Source: Lunatimonas lonarensis (GTDB lineage Bacteria > Bacteroidota > Bacteroidia > Cytophagales > Cyclobacteriaceae). From it: a stretch of 64,000 nt of DNA. Below, one piece after another: positions 8,992 through 14,757 of this stretch (within the stretch, counting starts at the first letter, position 1; the number at the start of each line of letters is the position of its first letter). Where the stretch lies: the NCBI RefSeq assembly GCF_000390185.1, contig NZ_AQHR01000107.1:62001-126000 (forward strand), read 5' to 3'. Both the position numbers and the translations under genes were made by a program. Under the pieces are notes generated by a model. It ran no database searches. It was not told the DNA's origin and saw only the letters and a list, made by a program, of their open reading frames with translations.

Positions 8992-10359
8992 ATGAGTAAA
9001 CAACCCATAAACCGAAGAAATTTTATCAAAGGCAGTGGTGCACTGGTGGCCTTGACGACGCTGGGGGCCCAGGCAATGGATTTCAAAAAACGAAAAGATC
9101 CGTACCGGGTTGCCCTGATCGGTTCGGGCTGGTATGGCAAAAGTGACTTGTTCCGCTTGATCCAGGTGGCACCCGTGGAAGTGGTAGCCATCGCAGACCC
9201 AGACAAGAACATGCGGGAGCAAGCGGCCGCCCTGATCGCCGCCCGACAAAAATCCGGAAAACAACCCCAAACCTACAACGACCATCAGCAGCTGTTACGG
9301 GAACACAAGCTGGACATCGTGCTGGTGGGAAGTCCCGACCACTGGCACGCCCTGCATGCCATCGATGCCATCAAGGCCGGTGCCCATGTCTATCTGCAAA
9401 AACCGATATCGGTGGATGTGATCGAGGGAGAGGCCATTCTGGCGGCTGCACGTAAGTACCGAAAGGTCGTTCAGATAGGCACCCAACGTAGAAGCACACC
9501 GCACCTAGTAGAAGCAAAGAAAAATATCATCGACACCGGCATGCTGGGAAAAGTATCCTATGCCGAGATGTGCTGCTACTACCATATGCGCGCAAACGGC
9601 AACCCTGAGGTAGAACCTGTACCGGATTTCTTTGACTATGAACGCTGGGCAGGACCAGCCCCTAAGCTTCCCTATCGCGGCCTGCCCCACCGCCGCTGGT
9701 GGCGTACCATGATGGAATACTCTAATGGCATCCCGGGAGATATGTGTGTACATATGTTCGACGCTGTGCGGTGGATGCTGGATCTTGGCTGGCCCAAGCA
9801 GATCTATGCCACGGGAGGCATCTATGTGCAGAAAGGCGGCATATCCACCACGCCGGACACCCAAACGGCCACCTTCTCCTACGACGAACTGGACTGCGTA
9901 TGGAACCACCGCTCCTGGGGCACCCCCCAAGATCCCGAATACCCCTGGGCCTACAAAATCTACGGCGAAAAGGGGACACTCAAAGCATCGGTGATGAAGT
10001 ACGAGTTTGTTCCCCACGGGCAGGGAGAAACCATCACCGGAACCGCTCTGTATGAACGTGAAGAGTACCCCGAAGACCTAACCGAGGAGGGCATGGAACT
10101 TCATGCGGCACCTGCTACACGACGGCAAATGATAGACTTCCTGAATGCCATCGAAAAAGGAGGCCTCCCCGTCGCCGATGTAGAGCAGGGACATATATCC
10201 TCTTCCAGTTGTATACTTGCCAACCTGTCTATGGAACTAGGTCGTCCGCTAGTCTATGATCCGAAGGCGATGGTGGTAGTAGGCGACGAAGAGGCAACCA
10301 AAAGGCTTCGCCGACCCTATAGAGCTCCCTATCAACACCCTGATCCAAAAACCGTCTAA
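8992..10359 (+). CDS. Exported Gfo/Idh/MocA-family oxidoreductase
   Basis: A 455-residue NAD(P)-dependent oxidoreductase. The N-terminus (NRRNFIKGSGALVALTTLGAQA) is a twin-arginine-type signal, common in Bacteroidota members of this family. The Rossmann motif ALIGSGWYGK lies at about 41-50, and QKPIS with the usual catalytic Lys at about 137. The C-terminal domain contains GDMCVHMFDAVRWML and NHRSWGTPQDPEYPW. The substrate is probably a sugar, inositol or uronate derivative and cannot be told from sequence. Followed after 78 bp by a secreted glycosidase on the same strand. Confidence 0.88.
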   Translation: MSKQPINRRNFIKGSGALVALTTLGAQAMDFKKRKDPYRVALIGSGWYGKSDLFRLIQVAPVEVVAIADPDKNMREQAAALIAARQKSGKQPQTYNDHQQLLREHKLDIVLVGSPDHWHALHAIDAIKAGAHVYLQKPISVDVIEGEAILAAARKYRKVVQIGTQRRSTPHLVEAKKNIIDTGMLGKVSYAEMCCYYHMRANGNPEVEPVPDFFDYERWAGPAPKLPYRGLPHRRWWRTMMEYSNGIPGDMCVHMFDAVRWMLDLGWPKQIYATGGIYVQKGGISTTPDTQTATFSYDELDCVWNHRSWGTPQDPEYPWAYKIYGEKGTLKASVMKYEFVPHGQGETITGTALYEREEYPEDLTEEGMELHAAPATRRQMIDFLNAIEKGGLPVADVEQGHISSSSCILANLSMELGRPLVYDPKAMVVVGDEEATKRLRRPYRAPYQHPDPKTV

Positions 10360-10363
10360 AAAA

Positions 10364-10400
10364 TGGCCACCGTCCCATGCGCGAGATCGGCCGGTGGCCA
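10364..10400 (+). other. Intergenic stem-loop between oxidoreductase and glycosidase genes
   Basis: TGGCCACCG (10364-10372) pairs perfectly with CGGTGGCCA (10392-10400) around a 19-nt loop. No U-run follows on the plus strand, so it is not a classic terminator. It may stabilise the upstream message or modulate read-through into the next gene. Confidence 0.4.
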
Positions 10401-10437
10401 ATCGGCCATACTTCTTCCCGTAAACCCAATTTGAACC

Positions 10438-11529
10438 ATGATACGATCCCTTCTTGGGCTTTTGCTACTTTATTTTGTACTGCCTTCCAGTCAGGCCCAA
10501 CAGACCCGCCATACCACCGTAGAGATACGAGGGGAGCAGTTTTTTATTAACGGCAAACCCACGTACGAAAAACGTAAATGGAAAAAGTACCGGATCGAAG
10601 GCCTGCTGATGAACTCCCGAATGGTGCAGGGCATCTTTGACGACATGAACAGCCTTACCGTAAGCCGCTGGAAATACCCCGATACCGGGCGTTGGGATGC
10701 GGACCGGAATACAGATGAATTCATCACGCATATGGAGACTTGGCGAAACCATGGACTGCTTTCCTTCACGATCAATCTACAGGGCGGAAGCCCGGAAGGG
10801 TACTCAAGGCAGCAGCCCTGGCATAATTCGGCTTTCAACCGGCACGGAGAGCTTATCCCCGCCTACATGAAACGGCTGGAACGTATCCTCGACAGAGCAG
10901 ACGAACTGGGGATGGTGCCAATGGTCGGATTCTTTTATTTTGGCCAGGATGAACGCTTGGAAGACGAAACCGCCGTCATACGCGCCGTAAGAAACGCCAC
11001 CGAATGGCTGCATGCCAAAGGCTATCGCAATGTGCTTATCGAAATAAACAATGAATCCAATGTACGCTACGACCATGAGATCCTCCAACCCGCCCGAGTC
11101 CACGAGCTTATCCAACTGGCTCAATCCATCGAAAAGGACGGTTACCGCTACTACGTAAGCACCAGCTATGGAGGTGGCTTTATTCCTCTTCCAAACGTAG
11201 TGGAATCCGCAGACTACTTGTTGCTTCATGGCAACGGTGTTTCAGATCCGAACCGGATCGCTTCCATGGTAGCGGAAACCCGGGCAGTAAAAGGCTATAC
11301 GCCCAAACCCATCGTCTTTAACGAGGATGACCATTTTGACTTTGACAAAGACTGGAACAACTTCATAGCCGCCACGTCGGCGTATGCCTCTTGGGGATAT
11401 TTCGATTTCCGAATGAAGGATGAAGGGTTTGAAGAAGGCTACCAAAGCGTGCCGGTGGACTGGGGAATCCGTTCTTCACGAAAAAAGGGCTTCTTCGAAC
11501 TGCTAAAAACGATTACTGGAGGAAAATAA
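10438..11529 (+). CDS. Secreted clan GH-A-like glycoside hydrolase
   Basis: A 363-residue exported protein with signal peptide MIRSLLGLLLLYFVLPSSQAQ. A TIM-barrel glycosidase arrangement is suggested by IEINNESN, where Asn205-Glu206 resembles the conserved NE acid/base pair of clan GH-A, and by PIVFNEDDHF, where Glu296 fits the nucleophile strand. Other barrel strands are LLSFTINLQGG and MVPMVGFFYFGQ. I cannot assign a GH family number. It lies 78 bp after the oxidoreductase gene, probably in the same transcript. Confidence 0.72.
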   Translation: MIRSLLGLLLLYFVLPSSQAQQTRHTTVEIRGEQFFINGKPTYEKRKWKKYRIEGLLMNSRMVQGIFDDMNSLTVSRWKYPDTGRWDADRNTDEFITHMETWRNHGLLSFTINLQGGSPEGYSRQQPWHNSAFNRHGELIPAYMKRLERILDRADELGMVPMVGFFYFGQDERLEDETAVIRAVRNATEWLHAKGYRNVLIEINNESNVRYDHEILQPARVHELIQLAQSIEKDGYRYYVSTSYGGGFIPLPNVVESADYLLLHGNGVSDPNRIASMVAETRAVKGYTPKPIVFNEDDHFDFDKDWNNFIAATSAYASWGYFDFRMKDEGFEEGYQSVPVDWGIRSSRKKGFFELLKTITGGK

Positions 11530-11565
11530 GTCCTGAGCAAAGATCACTCTTTGCACTCAATATTG

Positions 11566-11610
11566 CTGACTGGACGTCAGGATGCACTGTACCGGCCGGG
11601 CCAAACTCCA
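11566..11610 (-). pseudogene. Truncated tRNA-like remnant (5' half only)
   Basis: Leftmost array member. The 5' half and anticodon arm (loop centre TCC) match the unit at 12406-12482. The 3' half is replaced by unrelated sequence before 11566, so no tRNA can form. It marks the left boundary of the 286-bp duplication. Confidence 0.7.
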
Positions 11611-11680
11611 AACGGAAAAGAATAGGCACCATAAAAAAAGCCCTGTCCATCTGTTGAGATAGGCAGGGCTCTTTGTATCG

Positions 11681-11757
11681 TGGGAGTTGAGGGATTCGAA
11701 CCCCCGACCCTCCTGACTGGACGTCAGGATGCTCTGAACCAGCCGTACCAAACAACA
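11681..11757 (-). pseudogene. tRNA-Val-like pseudogene, degraded acceptor, TCC loop
   Basis: T-arm, variable region and 3' acceptor strand equal those of tRNA-Val, but the 5' acceptor reads TGTTGTT against AACTCCC: only four of seven pairs form and position 1 cannot pair. The anticodon arm is the lengthened form with loop CGTCCAG. Identical in sequence to the unit at 12553-12629. Confidence 0.7.
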
Positions 11758-11819
11758 TAATGGCCAGAAACCAAAAAAAATCCTGCCCATCTTTTACGAT
11801 AAGCAGGACTTTAATAATG

Positions 11820-11896
11820 TGGGAGTTGAGGGATTCGAACCCCCGACCCTCCTGACTGTACGTCAGGATGCACTGTACCGGCTGGGCCAAACTCCC
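11820..11896 (-). tRNA. tRNA-Val(TAC)-like gene with 6-bp anticodon stem
   Basis: 77 nt. The acceptor (GGGAGTT/AACTCCC), T-arm (GGGGG-TTCGAAT-CCCTC) and discriminator A match the true tRNA-Val at 12692-12766. The anticodon arm is two bases longer: a 6-bp stem TCCTGA/TCAGGA with loop CGTACAG. The loop centre is still TAC, but position 33 is G instead of the near-universal U. The D-stem has one mismatch. Decoding ability is doubtful. Confidence 0.5.
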
Positions 11897-11966
11897 AACG
11901 GAAAAGAATTGGCAGCATAAAAAAAGCCCTGCTCATCTGTTGAGATAGGCAGTGCTCTCTGTATCG

Positions 11967-12043
11967 TGGGAGTTGAGGGATTCGAACCCCCGACCCTCCT
12001 GACTGTACGTCAGGATGCACTGTACCGGCTGGGCCAAACTCCC
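11967..12043 (-). tRNA. tRNA-Val(TAC)-like gene with 6-bp anticodon stem
   Basis: Same 77-nt form as the unit at 11820-11896: intact acceptor and T-arm, 6-bp anticodon stem, loop CGTACAG with TAC centre and G33. The following hairpin (about 11919-11957) has GCACTGC against GCAGGGC, a mismatch in the stem, but keeps the T-run. Confidence 0.5.
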
Positions 12044-12113
12044 AACGGAAAAGAATTGGCAGCATAAAAAAAGCACTGCTCATCTGTTGAGATAGGCAGG
12101 GCTCTCTGTATCG

Positions 12114-12190
12114 TGGGAGTTGAGGGATTCGAACCCCCGACCCTCCTGACTGTACGTCAGGATGCACTGTACCGGCTGGGCCAAACTCCC
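12114..12190 (-). tRNA. tRNA-Val(TAC)-like gene with 6-bp anticodon stem
   Basis: Same 77-nt form as its left neighbour, with intact acceptor and T-arm and the lengthened anticodon arm with TAC centre. The downstream terminator hairpin (about 12065-12104) carries the mismatch on the opposite side from that of the unit at 11967-12043. Confidence 0.5.
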
Positions 12191-12259
12191 AACGGAAAAG
12201 AATTGGCAGCATAAAGAAAGCCCTGCTCATCTGTTGAGATAGGCAGGGCTTTCTGATCG

Positions 12260-12336
12260 TGGGAGTTGAGGGATTCGAACCCCCGACCCTCCTGACTGTA
12301 CGTCAGGATGCACTGTACCGGCCGGGCCAAACTCCC
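12260..12336 (-). tRNA. tRNA-Val(TAC)-like gene with 6-bp anticodon stem
   Basis: Intact acceptor and T-arm and a lengthened anticodon arm with TAC centre. The D-arm differs by one base from the units to its left (GGCCCGGCC rather than GGCCCAGCC). The downstream hairpin (about 12214-12252) is fully paired, AAGCCCTGC against GCAGGGCTT. Confidence 0.5.
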
Positions 12337-12405
12337 AACGGAAAAGAATTGGCAGCATAAAAAAAGCACTGCTCATCTGTTGAGATAGGCAGGGCTTTCT
12401 GATCG

Positions 12406-12482
12406 TGGGAGTTGAGGGATTCGAACCCCCGACCCTCCTGACTGGACGTCAGGATGCACTGTACCGGCCGGGCCAAACTCCA
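12406..12482 (-). pseudogene. tRNA-Val-like unit, TCC loop, acceptor mismatch
   Basis: The 5' acceptor strand reads TGGAGTT, so the first pair with AACTCCC is a T-C mismatch. The loop is CGTCCAG (centre TCC) in the 6-bp-stem anticodon arm. The body is otherwise like the unit at 12260-12336. Probably non-functional as a valine tRNA: a TCC anticodon would read Gly GGA codons from a Val-type body. Confidence 0.55.
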
Positions 12483-12552
12483 AACGGAAAAGAATAGGCA
12501 CCATAAAAAAAACCCTGTCCATCTGTTGAGATAGGCAGGGCTCTTTGTATCG

Positions 12553-12629
12553 TGGGAGTTGAGGGATTCGAACCCCCGACCCTCCTGACTGGACGTCAGG
12601 ATGCTCTGAACCAGCCGTACCAAACAACA
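12553..12629 (-). pseudogene. tRNA-Val-like pseudogene, degraded acceptor, TCC loop
   Basis: The 5' acceptor is TGTTGTT and cannot pair with the 3' strand beyond four positions. The D-arm is closer to true tRNA-Val (GGCTGGTTCAGAGC) than in the other units, suggesting a chimera of tRNA-Val and the derived form. The anticodon-arm loop is CGTCCAG. Duplicated at 11681-11757. Confidence 0.65.
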
Positions 12630-12644
12630 TAATGGCCAGAAACC

Positions 12645-12683
12645 AAAAAAAATCCTGCCCATCTTTTACGATAAGCAGGACTT
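12645..12683 (-). terminator. Terminator of tRNA-Val
   Basis: On the minus strand GTCCTGC and GCAGGAT form a hairpin ending in eight T, directly downstream of tRNA-Val. A near-identical copy at about 11773-11811 follows the unit at 11820-11896. Confidence 0.75.
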
Positions 12684-12691
12684 TAATAATG

Positions 12692-12766
12692 TGGGAGTTG
12701 AGGGATTCGAACCCCCGACCCTCTGCTTGTAAGGCAGATGCTCTGAACCAGCTGAGCTAAACTCCC
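12692..12766 (-). tRNA. tRNA-Val(TAC)
   Basis: Canonical 75-nt tRNA. Acceptor GGGAGTT/AACTCCC, D-arm GCTC...GAGC, anticodon stem TCTGC/GCAGA with loop CTTACAA (anticodon TAC, plus-strand positions 12729-12731), variable GGGTC, T-arm GGGGG-TTCGAAT-CCCTC and discriminator A. CCA is not encoded. It has a good Bacteroidota promoter 40-75 bp upstream and its own terminator, and is the only fully normal tRNA of the array. Confidence 0.95.
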
Positions 12767-12812
12767 GATTCTAAACTTGGTTTTTTCGGCCTCGTTTTCC
12801 TGAATTGGTTTG

Positions 12813-12843
12813 CAAATGTAGCCCCATTATCGATTATGTCAAA
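12813..12843 (-). promoter_or_regulatory. Bacteroidota-type promoter for tRNA-Val
   Basis: On the minus strand, TTTG (12840-12843) lies exactly 19 nt before TACATTTG (12813-12820). This matches the Bacteroidota -33 TTTG / -7 TAnnTTTG consensus. Transcription would start near 12806, giving a 5' leader of about 40 nt before the tRNA. The downstream tRNA-like units show no comparable box in their spacers. Confidence 0.7.
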
Positions 12844-12915
12844 CAAACGCTACATTTTTTTTGACACTAAGTTGTCAATCCACTGACTATCATCAAAAAA
12901 AATTACCCCATTATG

Positions 12916-12947
12916 AAAAAAAGAGCCGTCGCGCTTGGCAACGGCTC
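12916..12947 (-). terminator. Terminator of the DegP/HtrA gene
   Basis: GAGCCGT (12923-12929) pairs with ACGGCTC (12941-12947) and is followed on the minus strand by seven T (12916-12922), 26 bp after the protease stop codon. Confidence 0.85.
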
Positions 12948-12972
12948 CGATTTGGGTCTTTCTAATTATCCG

Positions 12973-14460
12973 TTACAACTGGATATCGTAGTAAGAACGT
13001 TGACCGTTGGGATACACACCCAAAATACTTACTTCCTCTCCCTTGTATTTTCTCAGGGCCTCTACCACGTCTTTGGCCGAGTTGATTCTGGTTCTTCCGA
13101 TTTTGGTGATGATAAATCCTTCACGGAAACCGGCATCCTTCCAAGCCTTGTTTTCCACAATGGAGATTGAGGCACCTCCATCAATTTCCAGTCGATTCTT
13201 GACGGCAGCCGCTACATCCTCAAACACTACGCCTTCGAATTCCTCCCGCTTGGGCACCTCCCTGATAACGACTTTGGTGTCCCCGGAAACGTTACGAAGG
13301 GTAGCGGTAGTAGTCATCTCTTTTCCGTCGCGGAGGAACTTGATCTCTACCTTATCGCCGGGGCGCTTTCTGGCTACCCGCTCTTGAAGTGCGGAGGTGG
13401 TAAAGGTATTCGCTCCATCAATCCCAATGATCACATCACCCTTTTTCAATCCGGCCTCTTCACCGCCACTTCCCTCGTTCACACCTGCCACGTAGACACC
13501 TCTGCTTGCTTTTATCTTGATGCCTTCACGTTCTTCCAGTTCAGGACTTACGTCTTGGATAGAAACACCTATCAAACCACGCTGCACCGTACCATACTCC
13601 ATCAGGTCTTCGGTCACTTTTTTCACGATGGCACTGGGCACGGCAAAGGAGTAGCCGCTGAACCCCCCCGTTCGGGAGGCAATGGCTGTGTTGATTCCGA
13701 TGATCTCCCCTGAAAGATTTACGAGGGGGCCGCCAGAATTTCCCGGATTGACGGCTGCATCCGTCTGGATGAAGGACTCAATCTGTAGGTGATTTTCATC
13801 ACGTAATATTCGTATATTTCTGGCCTTGGCGCTGATAATACCTGCTGTCACGGTAGAATTCAACTCATAGGGATTCCCCACTGCCAAAACCCACTCACCG
13901 ACTTTCGCCTCATCGGAATCGCCAAAGGGAATATGCGGCAGGCCTTTCTCCTCGATTTTTAGCAGTGCCAAATCGGTCGTGGGATCAGTCCCGACTACTT
14001 TGGCAACGTAGCGACGGTTATCCTCCAACGTTATGTCAACCTTACTGGCATTTTCGATTACGTGGTTATTGGTCACTATATAGCCGTCAGCTGATACAAT
14101 CACACCGGAGCCAGAACTTCTTCCCTCTCGGGGTGGCTGTTCCCCACGGGGAGACGGGGACCGAAAACCAAAAAACTCCTCCAAGGGATCTACACCTCCA
14201 GATCTACCTGCCACGGAGACGCTGCTTCTCACATGGACTACTGCGGGGGTTACCACTTGGGCGGCCGCCACGAAATTAATGCCGTCCGGAATGACAAACC
14301 GATCGTCATTCAGCCAGTTCACAAAGCTGGCGCTCTGCTGTTGGGTATAGGAGGACGAGTTTCCGTTCTTTTCCTGAAGGACACTCACCCCCAAGAGAGC
14401 TACCAACCCTCCAATCAGTGATGCCAAAACGATTCCTAAGAAAAACTGCTTTTTGCTCAT
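12973..14460 (-). CDS. degP: Do-family serine protease/chaperone DegP (HtrA)
   Basis: A 495-residue periplasmic quality-control protease. It has an N-terminal signal or anchor (FFLGIVLASLIGGLVALLGVSV) and a trypsin-like domain with catalytic His133 (TNNHVIE), Asp163 (TTDLALLK) and Ser242 (NPGNSGGP). Two C-terminal PDZ domains follow; the first begins near GLIGVSIQDVSPELEE. A linker rich in Ser, Pro, Arg and Gly (about 85-117) corresponds to the LA-loop region. The upstream sequence AGAAAGAAAGG just before the ATG is purine-rich and may act as the ribosome site. Degrades or refolds misfolded envelope proteins. Confidence 0.95.
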   Translation of the reverse strand: MSKKQFFLGIVLASLIGGLVALLGVSVLQEKNGNSSSYTQQQSASFVNWLNDDRFVIPDGINFVAAAQVVTPAVVHVRSSVSVAGRSGGVDPLEEFFGFRSPSPRGEQPPREGRSSGSGVIVSADGYIVTNNHVIENASKVDITLEDNRRYVAKVVGTDPTTDLALLKIEEKGLPHIPFGDSDEAKVGEWVLAVGNPYELNSTVTAGIISAKARNIRILRDENHLQIESFIQTDAAVNPGNSGGPLVNLSGEIIGINTAIASRTGGFSGYSFAVPSAIVKKVTEDLMEYGTVQRGLIGVSIQDVSPELEEREGIKIKASRGVYVAGVNEGSGGEEAGLKKGDVIIGIDGANTFTTSALQERVARKRPGDKVEIKFLRDGKEMTTTATLRNVSGDTKVVIREVPKREEFEGVVFEDVAAAVKNRLEIDGGASISIVENKAWKDAGFREGFIITKIGRTRINSAKDVVEALRKYKGEEVSILGVYPNGQRSYYDIQL

Positions 14461-14731
14461 TTTATACCTTTCTTTCTGTTAATTGATACTGTATTCACGA
14501 TAATCTGTGCTTCTGGTTGTCCCAAAAGGATGCCAAAAACTTTCCGGTAGAATATTTTAACAGGTTTTAACTGAGCCTGTGAAAATTTCATCGGTTAATT
14601 TAACGATTTAATACCTAGCGGACATTTAGATTAACCACAATCAAAATACCATGTTTCAACTTTTTCAAATTTAATTGCTTCTACGCATAACTGCGACCAA
14701 CCATTTCTTTAAATTTACTAATTAAAACGCA

Positions 14732-14739
14732 TACATTTG
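14732..14739 (+). promoter_or_regulatory. Candidate -7 box for the MscS-family gene
   Basis: TACATTTG matches the Bacteroidota -7 consensus TAnnTTTG exactly, 18 bp before the chosen ATG at 14758. No clear -33 TTTG lies at the right distance, so support is partial. It overlaps the alternative TTG start at 14737, which argues against that start. Confidence 0.35.
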
Positions 14740-14757
14740 GACGGTCGATGTAAAAAA

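Larger units (their letters stand above)
11566..12766 (-). repeat. Tandem array of tRNA-Val and tRNA-Val-like units with terminators
   Basis: Eight units on the minus strand share the same tRNA 3' half, beginning on the plus strand at 11682, 11821, 11968, 12115, 12261, 12407, 12554 and 12693 (spacing 139-147 bp). A truncated ninth lies at 11566-11610. Only the rightmost unit is a normal tRNA. Each unit is followed on the minus strand by a hairpin plus T-run: about 12645-12683, 12505-12543, 12359-12397, 12214-12252, 12065-12104, 11919-11957, 11773-11811 and 11632-11671. The segment 11566-11851 matches 12438-12723 (286 bp, one difference, offset 872), so the outer units are a recent duplication. 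No protein gene lies in this 1.2-kb stretch; the frames open across it are products of the repeats. Confidence 0.9.

Noticed and set aside
11513-12662. Several open minus-strand frames across the array (for example 11811-12230, 12303-12662)
   Set aside because: They read through tRNA-like copies and terminators and repeat the same peptide. They are a by-product of the tandem repeats, not genes.
11566-12766. CRISPR array
   Set aside because: Repeats are about 140 bp, contain tRNA folds and terminators, and there are no unique spacers or cas genes.
11566-12766. Phage or integrative-element attachment site at tRNA-Val
   Set aside because: Partial tRNA copies fit an att duplication in principle, but no integrase, phage or mobilisation gene lies near and the copies are complete tandem units rather than 3'-end fragments.
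12861-12878. Palindrome TTGACA...TGTCAA upstream of tRNA-Val
   Set aside because: A six-base inverted repeat in an AT-rich stretch; no repeat elsewhere in the window, so an operator cannot be supported.
14461-14560. Sigma-54-like promoter (TTGGCATCCTTTTGGGAC) upstream of degP
   Set aside because: Does not have the TGGCAC-N5-TTGC spacing, and there is no sigma-54 activator nearby.
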